Assembly: GCA_964356315.1 (NCBI GenBank)
Contig: CAYHHA010000037.1
Location: 1 to 12,611, forward strand
Origin: CAYGFH01 sp964356315
GTDB taxonomy: Bacteria > Patescibacteriota > Microgenomatia > UBA10105 > UBA927
Length of the DNA stretch: 12,611 nucleotides
Reading direction: 5' to 3'
Position numbers and translations under genes: made by a program
Shown here: one piece after another, positions 5,589 through 12,540 of the stretch
How the letters are laid out: each line of letters starts with the position of its first letter
Position numbering within the stretch: position 1 is the stretch's first letter
Notes under the pieces: generated by a model
What the model saw: only the letters and a program-made list of their open reading frames with translations
Told to the model about the DNA's origin: nothing
Database searches by the model: none

Positions 5589-6878
5589 ATGCACACACAA
5601 AACCTAGACCTATCTATAGAAGAAATTACGAAAATAGAAGGAACTGCCTCCGTAGATATCAAAATTAGAGATGGAGTGCTTACAGAATGCCATTTTGGCA
5701 TCGTAGAAATGCAGAGGTTTTTTCAAGAAGCGGTCCGTGGGAAAACCATCACAAGTCTCCCCCATCTTCTTGCGCGCATTTGTGGCACGTGTAGCAATGC
5801 CCATCTGTTAGCAAGTATCGCATCGGTGGAAAACGGACAACAAATTAGTGTATCTCCCCAAACCAAGCTCCTTCGAAAATTACTAAACTATGGCCTCATG
5901 ATTAGAGACCATGGACTTCATCTCTATGTGTTCGTGCTTCCCGATCTCTACCATCGAGAGTCCATTCTCGCATTTTCCGAAGAAAACGAAGAAGAACATG
6001 CGCTCGTGCACGACTGTTTTGCGGTCAAAGAAGTTGGGAACAAGCTCAGCATCCTCTCCGGAGGCAGAGCGGTCCACGCACCGCTTCTTACAATTGGAGG
6101 ATTCAATGAAATTCCGACAAAAGAAGCACTCCTTGCTCTTGTTGCAGAGCTAAACGATATTCGTCCTCGGATCCTCAGACTCATTGATGTCTTTGCACGC
6201 TGTGAATTCTCTCTAAATCAGACGCTCAAGTTTTTGGCGGTCATAAACGAGGATTTTTCATTTTTGGACGGCAAGATCGTCTCCTCAGACGGCGTCCATA
6301 TCCCCAAAGAGGAATTTGAAAAACATCTCAATCCAAAAGATATCCCCTACTCTCAAGCAACTGGTTATCTATTCGATGGCGCTGTTCATTTTGTCGGAGC
6401 ACTCGCCCGACTAAACCTTAATGCAAATGCTCTCCACCCAAATACGAAGCGTGACGCGGCAAAAGCACTATCCCTATTCCCGTCCGCCAATATCTACCAC
6501 AACAACCTCGCCCAAGCCATCGAAATGCTCCACAGTGTTGACGCAAGCATCGATCTCATTGGTGAGTACCAAGGAACCCAAGAATCTCCTATCGCCATTG
6601 CTCCAAAAGAATCTATAGGCATAGGTATAATCGAAGCGCCACGTGGCACACTATTTCATAAAGTGGAAATGACTGCAGAAGGTAAAGTCAAAGACTCAAA
6701 AGTTATTGTCCCAACGGGCCAAAATCAAATCGGTATAGAGGTCGCACTCCGTGATTGGGTTTCGAAACATACGGATCTATTAAAAGAAGAACTCGAACTA
6801 GAAATCCAAAAAATCATTAGAGCCTACGACCCTTGCATGTCCTGCGCCACTCATTTTTTGAAACTTAAATTTCTTTAA
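5589..6878 (+). CDS. [NiFe] hydrogenase large (catalytic) subunit
   Basis: This 429-residue protein should hold the Ni-Fe(CN)2CO site for H2 oxidation or evolution. The N-terminal L1 motif ARICGTCSNAH gives Cys65 and Cys68; the C-terminal L2 motif YDPCMSCATH gives Cys416 and Cys419, so all four Ni ligands are present. KIEG (15-18) supplies the conserved active-site Glu17, although the usual following HG is TA. EAPRGTLFH (349-357) holds the conserved Arg. Seven residues, FLKLKFL, follow His422, where the maturation protease normally cuts; the M52 protease at 10493-10888 is the candidate. Length fits compact group 3-type subunits. No Shine-Dalgarno is visible. Membrane helices and extra subunits are absent, so a cytoplasmic enzyme is inferred; its electron partner is unknown. 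Confidence 0.93.
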   Translation: MHTQNLDLSIEEITKIEGTASVDIKIRDGVLTECHFGIVEMQRFFQEAVRGKTITSLPHLLARICGTCSNAHLLASIASVENGQQISVSPQTKLLRKLLNYGLMIRDHGLHLYVFVLPDLYHRESILAFSEENEEEHALVHDCFAVKEVGNKLSILSGGRAVHAPLLTIGGFNEIPTKEALLALVAELNDIRPRILRLIDVFARCEFSLNQTLKFLAVINEDFSFLDGKIVSSDGVHIPKEEFEKHLNPKDIPYSQATGYLFDGAVHFVGALARLNLNANALHPNTKRDAAKALSLFPSANIYHNNLAQAIEMLHSVDASIDLIGEYQGTQESPIAIAPKESIGIGIIEAPRGTLFHKVEMTAEGKVKDSKVIVPTGQNQIGIEVALRDWVSKHTDLLKEELELEIQKIIRAYDPCMSCATHFLKLKFL

Positions 6879-6889
6879 GATAAAATTCG

Positions 6890-6907
6890 AACGAACTTCT
6901 CGTTTTT
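6890..6907 (+). terminator. Possible weak terminator after the hydrogenase genes
   Basis: AACGA (6890-6894) can pair with TCGTT (6900-6904) across a five-base loop, followed by a short T run to 6907. The stem is only five pairs, so termination would be weak. A separate perfect palindrome, TCGAAATTTCGA, lies at 6912-6923. Confidence 0.3.
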
Positions 6908-6958
6908 ACCCTCGAAATTTCGACAATTCAACAAGATACGCTAGATTTTCTCCCTGAG

Positions 6959-6987
6959 TTGATTCACAACTAGTAATATCCTATAAT
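6959..6987 (+). promoter_or_regulatory. Sigma70-type promoter giving a leaderless transcript
   Basis: TTGATT (6959-6964), a 17-base spacer and consensus TATAAT (6982-6987) form the best promoter in the window. Six bases separate the -10 from the ATG at 6994, so the predicted start of transcription is the A of the start codon itself. No Shine-Dalgarno could exist on such a transcript. Confidence 0.65.
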
Positions 6988-6993
6988 ACGTAT

Positions 6994-7839
6994 ATGCCTA
7001 CTCAAGAGCTCAATGATAGTGACGTAGTTTGGCCAGATATGAGCGCAGACATCCTATGGAAACATATTACGGAAATCCCCAGTGTTCTATCAAACACGAG
7101 TGAGTTTTACGGGCATCTTAATCTACAGGGAATGCGCACAGCTGTCATTGGCCCATATTATCTACCATATGACCCTCTTGCACTCCAGCTTGCTCATTGC
7201 GTAGGGAGAGATGGAACCGTTTTCAGTGTCGATCCTCTTGGTGATTCCTTTCACAGACACTCATATTCGAAAGAGGCTGTTGGATCAGGGAATTCTTCAA
7301 TATACAAACGACAATTAGATATCTTATCTTCGTATGGTTTTTCACTTGGAGATTTTAATTGGCTAGGGCCAGATAGTAGTTTGATTTCTATCCCCGAACA
7401 TGGGAGAAATCTCGATGGAATCTTCGACAATGGAACACTCGAATTTATTAGCCAAGTCAAATCAGTAGCATATATGAGAAAAGGTGTTGAAACCCTCACA
7501 AGGTCACTTCGTTCTGGTGGAATATGGGTTCATCATAGCAATACCGAACATATTTTGGATACATGTCGAGAAATCGACAGCAAAGACAATTCATTTAACA
7601 CATGGGCAGATCAACTGCCCTTTCGGTTCTGGAGTTTTGAAATAGAGTCGCCAGAATACCGAATTCCAGCTTCCAAAAGTGCCATAAATCGTTTTATAAA
7701 AGATTCGAATGCTAACGAAATAATCGAATTGACATCCGAGGCTAGAAAGCTAATTATGACAGAGGCACACGTACTTATTTTTCCAAGAATTGTGCAAGCA
7801 TATCCACAGCGATATATTCATGTAGCTCAGAAAATCTAA
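6994..7839 (+). CDS. Methyltransferase-fold protein, function unknown
   Basis: The 281-residue protein resembles a class I (Rossmann) SAM-dependent methyltransferase but cannot be assigned a substrate. MRTAVIGPYYLPYD (47-60) looks like strand 1 plus motif I. GTVFSVDPLGD (74-84) is strand 2 ending in acidic Asp80. LDGIFDNGTLEFI (140-152) is strand 4, and LRSGGIWVHHS (172-182) is the typical post-motif strand 5. The glycine-rich GxGxG of motif I is replaced by GPYYLPYDP, so SAM binding is uncertain. No signal peptide or membrane helix is visible. It has its own strong promoter and a leaderless start, and stands between the hydrogenase genes and the metal-transport operon without obvious linkage to either. 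It could be a diverged enzyme or a non-catalytic homologue. Confidence 0.6.
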   Translation: MPTQELNDSDVVWPDMSADILWKHITEIPSVLSNTSEFYGHLNLQGMRTAVIGPYYLPYDPLALQLAHCVGRDGTVFSVDPLGDSFHRHSYSKEAVGSGNSSIYKRQLDILSSYGFSLGDFNWLGPDSSLISIPEHGRNLDGIFDNGTLEFISQVKSVAYMRKGVETLTRSLRSGGIWVHHSNTEHILDTCREIDSKDNSFNTWADQLPFRFWSFEIESPEYRIPASKSAINRFIKDSNANEIIELTSEARKLIMTEAHVLIFPRIVQAYPQRYIHVAQKI

Positions 7840-7868
7840 AGATACCTTTCATATTCATTTAGTCGTAA

Positions 7869-7874
7869 TATAAT
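7869..7874 (+). promoter_or_regulatory. -10 element (TATAAT) for the metal-transport operon
   Basis: TATAAT at 7869-7874 has only a weak -35 (CTTTCA, 7846-7851, 17-base spacer). The predicted start near 7881 would give an untranslated leader of about 150 bases, much longer than others in this window. Confidence 0.4.
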
Positions 7875-7880
7875 TATACA

Positions 7881-8032
7881 AACGGCGTATTACTGACAGA
7901 ACGCCAATACCTAATCAGCATTCCACTGTTAGAATCACAATTCTAAGTACAATAAATATTCCTCCCCTTGTCACTCAGCAAAAAGAAGCACTACAATGAA
8001 GGTGGGAAATTATTTATGGGAGATGTAGAGCC
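7881..8032 (+). other. Long leader with inverted repeats upstream of the MgtE-sensor gene
   Basis: This non-coding stretch holds a GGCGT/ACGCC pair (7884-7888 with 7901-7905) and a perfect hairpin or palindrome TTAGAAT-CACA-ATTCTAA (7929-7946). It also holds an 11-codon mini-ORF (7996-8028) ending four bases before the ATG at 8033. I could not match it to the M-box or yybP-ykoY riboswitch consensus. A GGGAG run at about 8018-8022 may serve as ribosome binding site. It is a candidate control region for metal transport. Confidence 0.35.
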
Positions 8033-9244
8033 ATGTTATTTTATTCAGAACTTATTGGAAAATCGGTGCGTTCAGAAAATAACCATATTCATGGCAAGTT
8101 AACTGACATCGTATTTCTCAACGAAGAAACCCCCCGTATCACAAAAATAGTCGTCACTCATGCAAACAAAAGCATCCATACGATTGCCATTGCGAGCCTA
8201 AGACGCATAAACAATTACATTGCCATCACCAAGCCCCAACTCCATCAAACCACCGAAGCAAATGAACTCTCCATTACAAAAACACTCCTGGATCAGCAAA
8301 TTATCGACCTTGTTGGAAACAAAGTTGTTCGGGTAAATGACATTGTCATCCAAGACCAACCACTCCTCTCTATCTCAGGGATAGACATCGGGATTCTTGG
8401 TATTCTCCGTCGCCTTGGCATAGAACAGATTATTCAAAAAATAGCGACCACTGCAAGCTCGCCCATCTCCATGCAACTTCTATCATGGGGGGATGTCCTG
8501 AATCTTGAACTTGAACATGGACAGATAAAGATTAAACAGCGCGAAGAAAAACTCGCAAAAATTCATGAAGAAGATCTTGCAGATTATCTGGAAATGACCA
8601 ACGCCCGCAATGTCCACACGTTCATAAGCACGCTAGAGCTCAAAAAAGCAGCAGAAGTCGTCGAAAGTCTTACGGTAAATTATCAGGTCGAAGTATTTCA
8701 ACGATTTGATCATATAAAAGCCGCAGAGCTTATTGACTGCATAGACCCGGACGAAGCGGTAGATATTCTTCTGGCACTAGACAGAAGCAAACGAGACAAA
8801 ATCATGAAGAAATTGCCTGAGGAGAAACAGCAAGAACTGCACCAACTCATGACCTTCTCAAGAACTCCAGTTGGTAAACTCATGACGAGTGAATTTTTCG
8901 CGATTTCAGGCAATCAGACGGCGAAAGAGATCGTCAAAGAAATCAAAAAACAAACAGAGGATTTTTCCTCATTTAGCGCCATCTATGTGCTCAATCGCGA
9001 AGATCAACTGGTTGGTGTATTTAGCCCACATGAGCTCCTGATGCAAGAGGCTGAATCCCCTGCCTATAAATTCATGCTTCCCGAGCCCATCGTGGCGCTT
9101 TTGACCACGCCGGTAGAAGTCATTATTTATAAACTTTTGAAATACAATATTTCTGCAATACCCGTTATCAACCGAGAGAAAAAAATTCTTGGTATCATCA
9201 CGATAGACGACGTATCAGAAATCGTTCTGAAAAAAATACAATGA
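8033..9244 (+). CDS. Soluble MgtE-type N-domain/CBS protein (cation sensor without channel)
   Basis: In MgtE magnesium channels the cytosolic N domain and paired CBS domains bind Mg2+ and gate the pore. This 403-residue protein has those parts but no membrane helices. An N-terminal PRC-barrel-like segment (about 1-65) is followed by a second one (about 82-160). A helical MgtE_N superhelix comes next (about 175-275, with AELIDCIDPDEAVDILLALD and LPEEKQQELHQLM). A CBS pair ends it: about 278-338, opening GKLMTSEFFAI, and 345-403 with AIPVINREKKILGIITIDDV. The gene overlaps the transporter gene by four bases (ATGA), so the two are translationally coupled. The likely role is Mg2+-dependent control of that transporter; this is inference. 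Confidence 0.85.
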   Translation: MLFYSELIGKSVRSENNHIHGKLTDIVFLNEETPRITKIVVTHANKSIHTIAIASLRRINNYIAITKPQLHQTTEANELSITKTLLDQQIIDLVGNKVVRVNDIVIQDQPLLSISGIDIGILGILRRLGIEQIIQKIATTASSPISMQLLSWGDVLNLELEHGQIKIKQREEKLAKIHEEDLADYLEMTNARNVHTFISTLELKKAAEVVESLTVNYQVEVFQRFDHIKAAELIDCIDPDEAVDILLALDRSKRDKIMKKLPEEKQQELHQLMTFSRTPVGKLMTSEFFAISGNQTAKEIVKEIKKQTEDFSSFSAIYVLNREDQLVGVFSPHELLMQEAESPAYKFMLPEPIVALLTTPVEVIIYKLLKYNISAIPVINREKKILGIITIDDVSEIVLKKIQ

Positions 9245-10518
9245 AAAATACCCTGGATACAAAATTCAACAACATTATAAAAATCTTCAAACGACGTTTT
9301 CTTTTGTTCTTTACGGTCTTTGGTCCGGCCACGATCACTGCAATGGCGGATAATGATGCCGCAGGCGTCGCTACCTACCAATCAGCGGGAGCCACACTTG
9401 GATATCCAATTCTCTTCGTCTTGTTTATCATCACCTTCTTCCTCGGCATCACGCAGGAGATGGGCATTAGACTCGCTATAGTCACCCGAAAAGGCCTCGG
9501 AGATCTTATACGAGAACATTACGGCGTAAAAACCTCTGTGTTTATCTTTGCCTGTTTATTTCTGGCAAATTTAGGGACGATTGTTGTCGATATCGCCGCG
9601 GTCAAAATCCTCAGCACACTCTTTCATATTCCCATTATCGTTGGCGTGGTCACGCTTATTTCGCTGGCGTTTATTGTGGTAATTAAGGGGAATTACAAAA
9701 TCAACCAAAACATCATGCTCGTCGTGAGTTTATTTTATATCGCCTATATCATCTCCGCATTCAAGGCAAATCCCGACTGGGGACTGGCTATTTCAAACCT
9801 TATCGTTCCCCACGGCGTTCCATTTACCGCAGACTATCTTCGCAAATATATTGTCATAGGACTCGGTGTACTTGGTACGACGATTACCCCATGGGGACAA
9901 TTTTTTATCAGTAGTTTTGCATTCGATAAAAAGATCGAGACAAACAGGCTTCGGTATTCACAAATAGAGACATACCTAGGAGCGTTTATCACAAATTTCT
10001 TTTCATTTTTTATGATCGTTGCCACCGCCGCCACACTCTATGCTCATAAAATTCCTATGCTATCGAGCGAACAAGCCGCCCTTGCCATCAAACCGTTTGC
10101 AGGAGATATTGCCATGATTCTATTTGCCATTGGCGTTCTCAATGCAGGGTTTATGGGTATTATCACCGTTACCCTATCAACCGCCTATGCATTTGCTGAA
10201 TTCTTTGGCCTCACGGGGAGCCTTGATGCATCGTTTAACCGAGGTCGTGCGTTTTATACTATTTTCGTTGTTCAACTAACGATCGCAGGCATCATCGCTC
10301 TTATCCCATCAGTATCACTTCTGAACCTCGCTGTATTTTCCCAAGGATTTAACGCCATGATGTTGCCCTTCATCTTCTACTATGTGATCAGGCTTACAAA
10401 CAACAAAGAGATCATGGGAGAACATATCAATAAACCGTTCCAGCAGAATATCGCCATTGCGGGGACAATCATTATCTCCATTGCATCACTGCTCACGCTG
10501 ATCTTTGCGTTTTATTAA
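9241..10518 (+). CDS. NRAMP-related divalent metal transporter (NRMT-like, possible Mg2+ transporter)
   Basis: This 425-residue membrane protein has the NRAMP/SLC11 architecture with about 11 helices. The two metal-site motifs differ from manganese/iron transporters. The helix-1 DPGN motif reads Asp39-Ala-Ala-Gly42 (in MADNDAAGVATY), keeping the Asp but losing the Asn. The helix-6 Met-Pro-His motif reads Thr216-Pro217-Trp218, losing the metal-binding Met. Loss of that Met is a mark of the NRAMP-related Mg transporters (NRMT) described from Eggerthella lenta, so Mg2+ (with Mn2+) is a better guess than Fe or Mn alone. It is coupled by ATGA overlap to an MgtE-type sensor. Its 3' end overlaps the convergent protease gene by 26 bases. 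Confidence 0.88.
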   Translation: MKNTLDTKFNNIIKIFKRRFLLFFTVFGPATITAMADNDAAGVATYQSAGATLGYPILFVLFIITFFLGITQEMGIRLAIVTRKGLGDLIREHYGVKTSVFIFACLFLANLGTIVVDIAAVKILSTLFHIPIIVGVVTLISLAFIVVIKGNYKINQNIMLVVSLFYIAYIISAFKANPDWGLAISNLIVPHGVPFTADYLRKYIVIGLGVLGTTITPWGQFFISSFAFDKKIETNRLRYSQIETYLGAFITNFFSFFMIVATAATLYAHKIPMLSSEQAALAIKPFAGDIAMILFAIGVLNAGFMGIITVTLSTAYAFAEFFGLTGSLDASFNRGRAFYTIFVVQLTIAGIIALIPSVSLLNLAVFSQGFNAMMLPFIFYYVIRLTNNKEIMGEHINKPFQQNIAIAGTIIISIASLLTLIFAFY

Positions 10519-10888
10519 AAGTAGTAGTCACCAAGGCTACGACATCATCGAGCACATCCTCTGGCTTTGCCTGTTGTGGTAACCCAATAATAAGCAGTGG
10601 TGGTAACTTGTGTAGCTTTTTTAACAACTGCAAGTGAAGTCCTATATCGTACTCATGCACAGAAACTCGCGTTGTTGACACAAAAGCATCAATATCATCA
10701 AACAGGGTGACCTCTTGTATCCCCTCAACCGCATCGATAAGCATGCTATTGGGCTCTGGGGTAAAATTTTCTGTCGGATCAATCTGGATGATGGTCAGAT
10801 CGGGAAACGCCTTGGATAAATACGGGATAAGACAAACGGCGATAGCATCTTGGGAAACCGCGTCATTCCCCACACAATAGATCGTCAT
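10493..10888 (-). CDS. Hydrogenase maturation protease (peptidase M52, HycI/HybD type)
   Basis: M52 endopeptidases clip the C-terminal tail of the hydrogenase large subunit after Ni insertion. The 131-residue protein is slightly shorter than HycI (about 156). The three Ni-sensing residues of HybD (Glu16, Asp62, His93) map onto Asp14 in VGNDAVSQDAIA, Asp52 in LIDAVEG, and His78 in VSVHEYDIGL. LLIIGLPQQ (98-106) is the usual strand near the end. The start overlaps the previous gene's stop by four bases (ATGA), coupling it to the DUF6390-like protein. Its likely substrate is the large subunit encoded at 5589-6878, with a seven-residue tail. The 3' end overlaps the transporter gene tail to tail. 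Confidence 0.82.
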   Translation of the reverse strand: MTIYCVGNDAVSQDAIAVCLIPYLSKAFPDLTIIQIDPTENFTPEPNSMLIDAVEGIQEVTLFDDIDAFVSTTRVSVHEYDIGLHLQLLKKLHKLPPLLIIGLPQQAKPEDVLDDVVALVTTTFNKTQRSA

Positions 10889-11634
10889 ACGGATCCTTTC
10901 GCAAATTGAAGCGCACGGTTCGTAAACAGGGAAACTTGTTTTACCTGACTCTCGGATAGTACGTCACAGATATACCCCCAATGCACACTCACCCAATCCC
11001 CCACCTTCGGCACAATTCCAACACTCAGTACTGTTGTGAGCTCAGGCGGACCAAGTGTCAACGCATCATTGACACACGAAAGATGACGCATCTCAATAAT
11101 GCATTGATCTGCTCCTGTGCGGTTTACGAGTTTTTCTTTCACTCGTCCCCAGGAAATTCGACAATTATCCATGGTCTCAAGTGTATGGACAATCGCATGA
11201 TGTCCAGTCCGGATATAGACCGATAGCACATGGTCCGTATGTGTCGGCAATCCATGACTCATGAGCGAATCAGAAAGCTTGGAAAATGCAGACTTGGGCA
11301 TCTTTTTGCCAATAGAAAGGCCGTCTGTTATATGATTCATCAATGCTCCTTTTTGAACTTTTAAAGCTAGTGAATTTCCAAGCCAATATGCTTCTACCAC
11401 TCGTGGATCAAACGGATCGTCTATGGCATTTTCAGAGGCGATGAGCACCAAATACTTATAGAGTGTATCAAAATGGGAAAGAATATCAGACAAGCCCCCG
11501 TCGACAATATTTTGACTCACATATGCCTGTAAATCCGATTGTTTTTCTGGGCCACAATAGTGATACAAATTCGGAGCAAAGGCATATCGACTGCATACCG
11601 CTAGTCCCCGTTCGTCAGGATTCATACGAAGCAT
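10885..11634 (-). CDS. DUF6390-like protein with C-terminal HypC-like domain (hydrogenase-associated)
   Basis: The 249-residue protein resembles the DUF6390 family that accompanies hydrogenase genes. The N-terminal part (1-150) includes SRYAFAPNLYHYCGPE (15-30), a motif I associate with that family, and has no clear enzyme signature. The C-terminal part (about 156-245) looks like HypC/HybG, the chaperone that carries Fe(CN)2CO to the large subunit. NCRISWGRV (157-165) aligns with the HypC start MCxxxPGxV and keeps the key cysteine as Cys158; VGDWVSVHWGYICDVL (211-226) aligns with the HypC GDWVLVHVGFA segment. It lies between an EamA gene (20-base overlap) and the M52 protease (4-base overlap). 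An alternative start is Met4 at 11625. The domain relation is by eye; a maturation role is inferred. Confidence 0.7.
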   Translation of the reverse strand: MLRMNPDERGLAVCSRYAFAPNLYHYCGPEKQSDLQAYVSQNIVDGGLSDILSHFDTLYKYLVLIASENAIDDPFDPRVVEAYWLGNSLALKVQKGALMNHITDGLSIGKKMPKSAFSKLSDSLMSHGLPTHTDHVLSVYIRTGHHAIVHTLETMDNCRISWGRVKEKLVNRTGADQCIIEMRHLSCVNDALTLGPPELTTVLSVGIVPKVGDWVSVHWGYICDVLSESQVKQVSLFTNRALQFAKGSV

Positions 11635-12508
11635 GTTGAGAGCGTTTCACGTATTGCCCGATGACCATCGTGGCCCCAAGCACAAGCATCAGAGAAGATA
11701 GTATCTGACCCTCTACAAAGGGTTTATGAAGGACGATTCTGGACAATATGGCTGTCACAACCGGTGCGATAACAAGCACCGAAGAAACGAGTGTAGCAGG
11801 CGCGACAGAGAGCGCTCTATACCACGCGCTCATGTATGCCGTCAAAAGGAGTGCGCTGACGACCAGTGGAGTGATGACATACGACGGTGAAGAAAAAAGA
11901 AGCCCGGTTTTTCCGCTCATGCCTATAGCAAGTGCTAGACACGGCAATCCAAACACCATTCTCCCCCACGCCACAATCAATGGATCCACAGTTTTGAGCG
12001 TCAGTTTTGCGATGATTTGCTCTATCGCCCAAAGGATGGTCGCCACAAGGATCAGCCAGGTCCCCATCTTTGGCAGTATGGAAATGGAGCTTCCCGAATA
12101 AAACATTCCCGCCAAAAGCACACCATATCCGACAATCTGAATCCTACTCACCCGCTCTTTAAGGATAGGAACGGCCAAAAGCAATACCCAGAGAAATAGT
12201 GTTTTTTGAATCAAATTTCCGCTTACCGCTCCAATTTGAGAAAGCCCCGTGAAAAAGAGCGCAAACGGGATCCCTCCACCGACAATACCAATCAGAGCCA
12301 ACAACCCCCATTGTTTCAGAGAAAGCTTCGCGACTAGAGAAAGTTTAGATTGACCAATCAGAAGCGCGCTACAGATCACAATAACCAGCGCGTTGCGCAT
12401 AAAAGCAAACACTAACGGATCTGCTTTAGACACAAACACCGCGTTGGAAAAAATAGATATTCCAGAAATTACTGCCGTTATAAGCGCAAATTTTATTCCC
12501 TGTCTCAT
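11615..12508 (-). CDS. EamA-family (DMT superfamily) transporter
   Basis: This is a drug/metabolite-transporter-type permease of 297 residues from the ATG at 12508, with about ten hydrophobic helices arranged as two EamA repeats. The first repeat ends near LKERVSRIQIVGYGVLLAGMF, the second near HKPFVEGQILSSLMLVLGATMVIGQYV, both typical repeat endings. Substrate cannot be told from sequence. An upstream GTG at 12535 would add nine residues, but the ATG at 12508 has AAGGGAG just before it and gives the usual short N-terminus. The gene leads an overlapping operon with the DUF6390-like protein and protease; whether transport has anything to do with hydrogenase maturation is unknown. Confidence 0.88.
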   Translation of the reverse strand: MRQGIKFALITAVISGISIFSNAVFVSKADPLVFAFMRNALVIVICSALLIGQSKLSLVAKLSLKQWGLLALIGIVGGGIPFALFFTGLSQIGAVSGNLIQKTLFLWVLLLAVPILKERVSRIQIVGYGVLLAGMFYSGSSISILPKMGTWLILVATILWAIEQIIAKLTLKTVDPLIVAWGRMVFGLPCLALAIGMSGKTGLLFSSPSYVITPLVVSALLLTAYMSAWYRALSVAPATLVSSVLVIAPVVTAILSRIVLHKPFVEGQILSSLMLVLGATMVIGQYVKRSQHASYES

Positions 12509-12511
12509 ACT

Positions 12512-12518
12512 CTCCCTT
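12512..12518 (-). promoter_or_regulatory. Shine-Dalgarno deciding the EamA start
   Basis: Minus-strand AAGGGAG lies three bases before the ATG at 12508, supporting this start over the in-frame GTG at 12535. Confidence 0.5.
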
Positions 12519-12540
12519 TTTAAATTCACGTCCACAAATA

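Noticed and set aside
6912..6923. TCGAAATTTCGA palindrome as a terminator or operator
   Set aside because: It has no loop or following T run for a terminator and no second copy was noticed; a 12-base AT-centred palindrome can occur by chance.
7881..8032. yybP-ykoY (Mn) or M-box (Mg) riboswitch
   Set aside because: I could not find the conserved core sequences of either class; only generic inverted repeats are visible.
9241..10518. Ordinary MntH manganese transporter
   Set aside because: The DPGN Asn and the helix-6 Met are both replaced (Gly42, Thr216), unlike MntH; an NRMT-like assignment fits better.
12509..12535. GTG start extending the EamA protein by nine residues
   Set aside because: The ATG at 12508 has a Shine-Dalgarno directly upstream and gives the typical short N-terminus; the extension would itself encode that Shine-Dalgarno.
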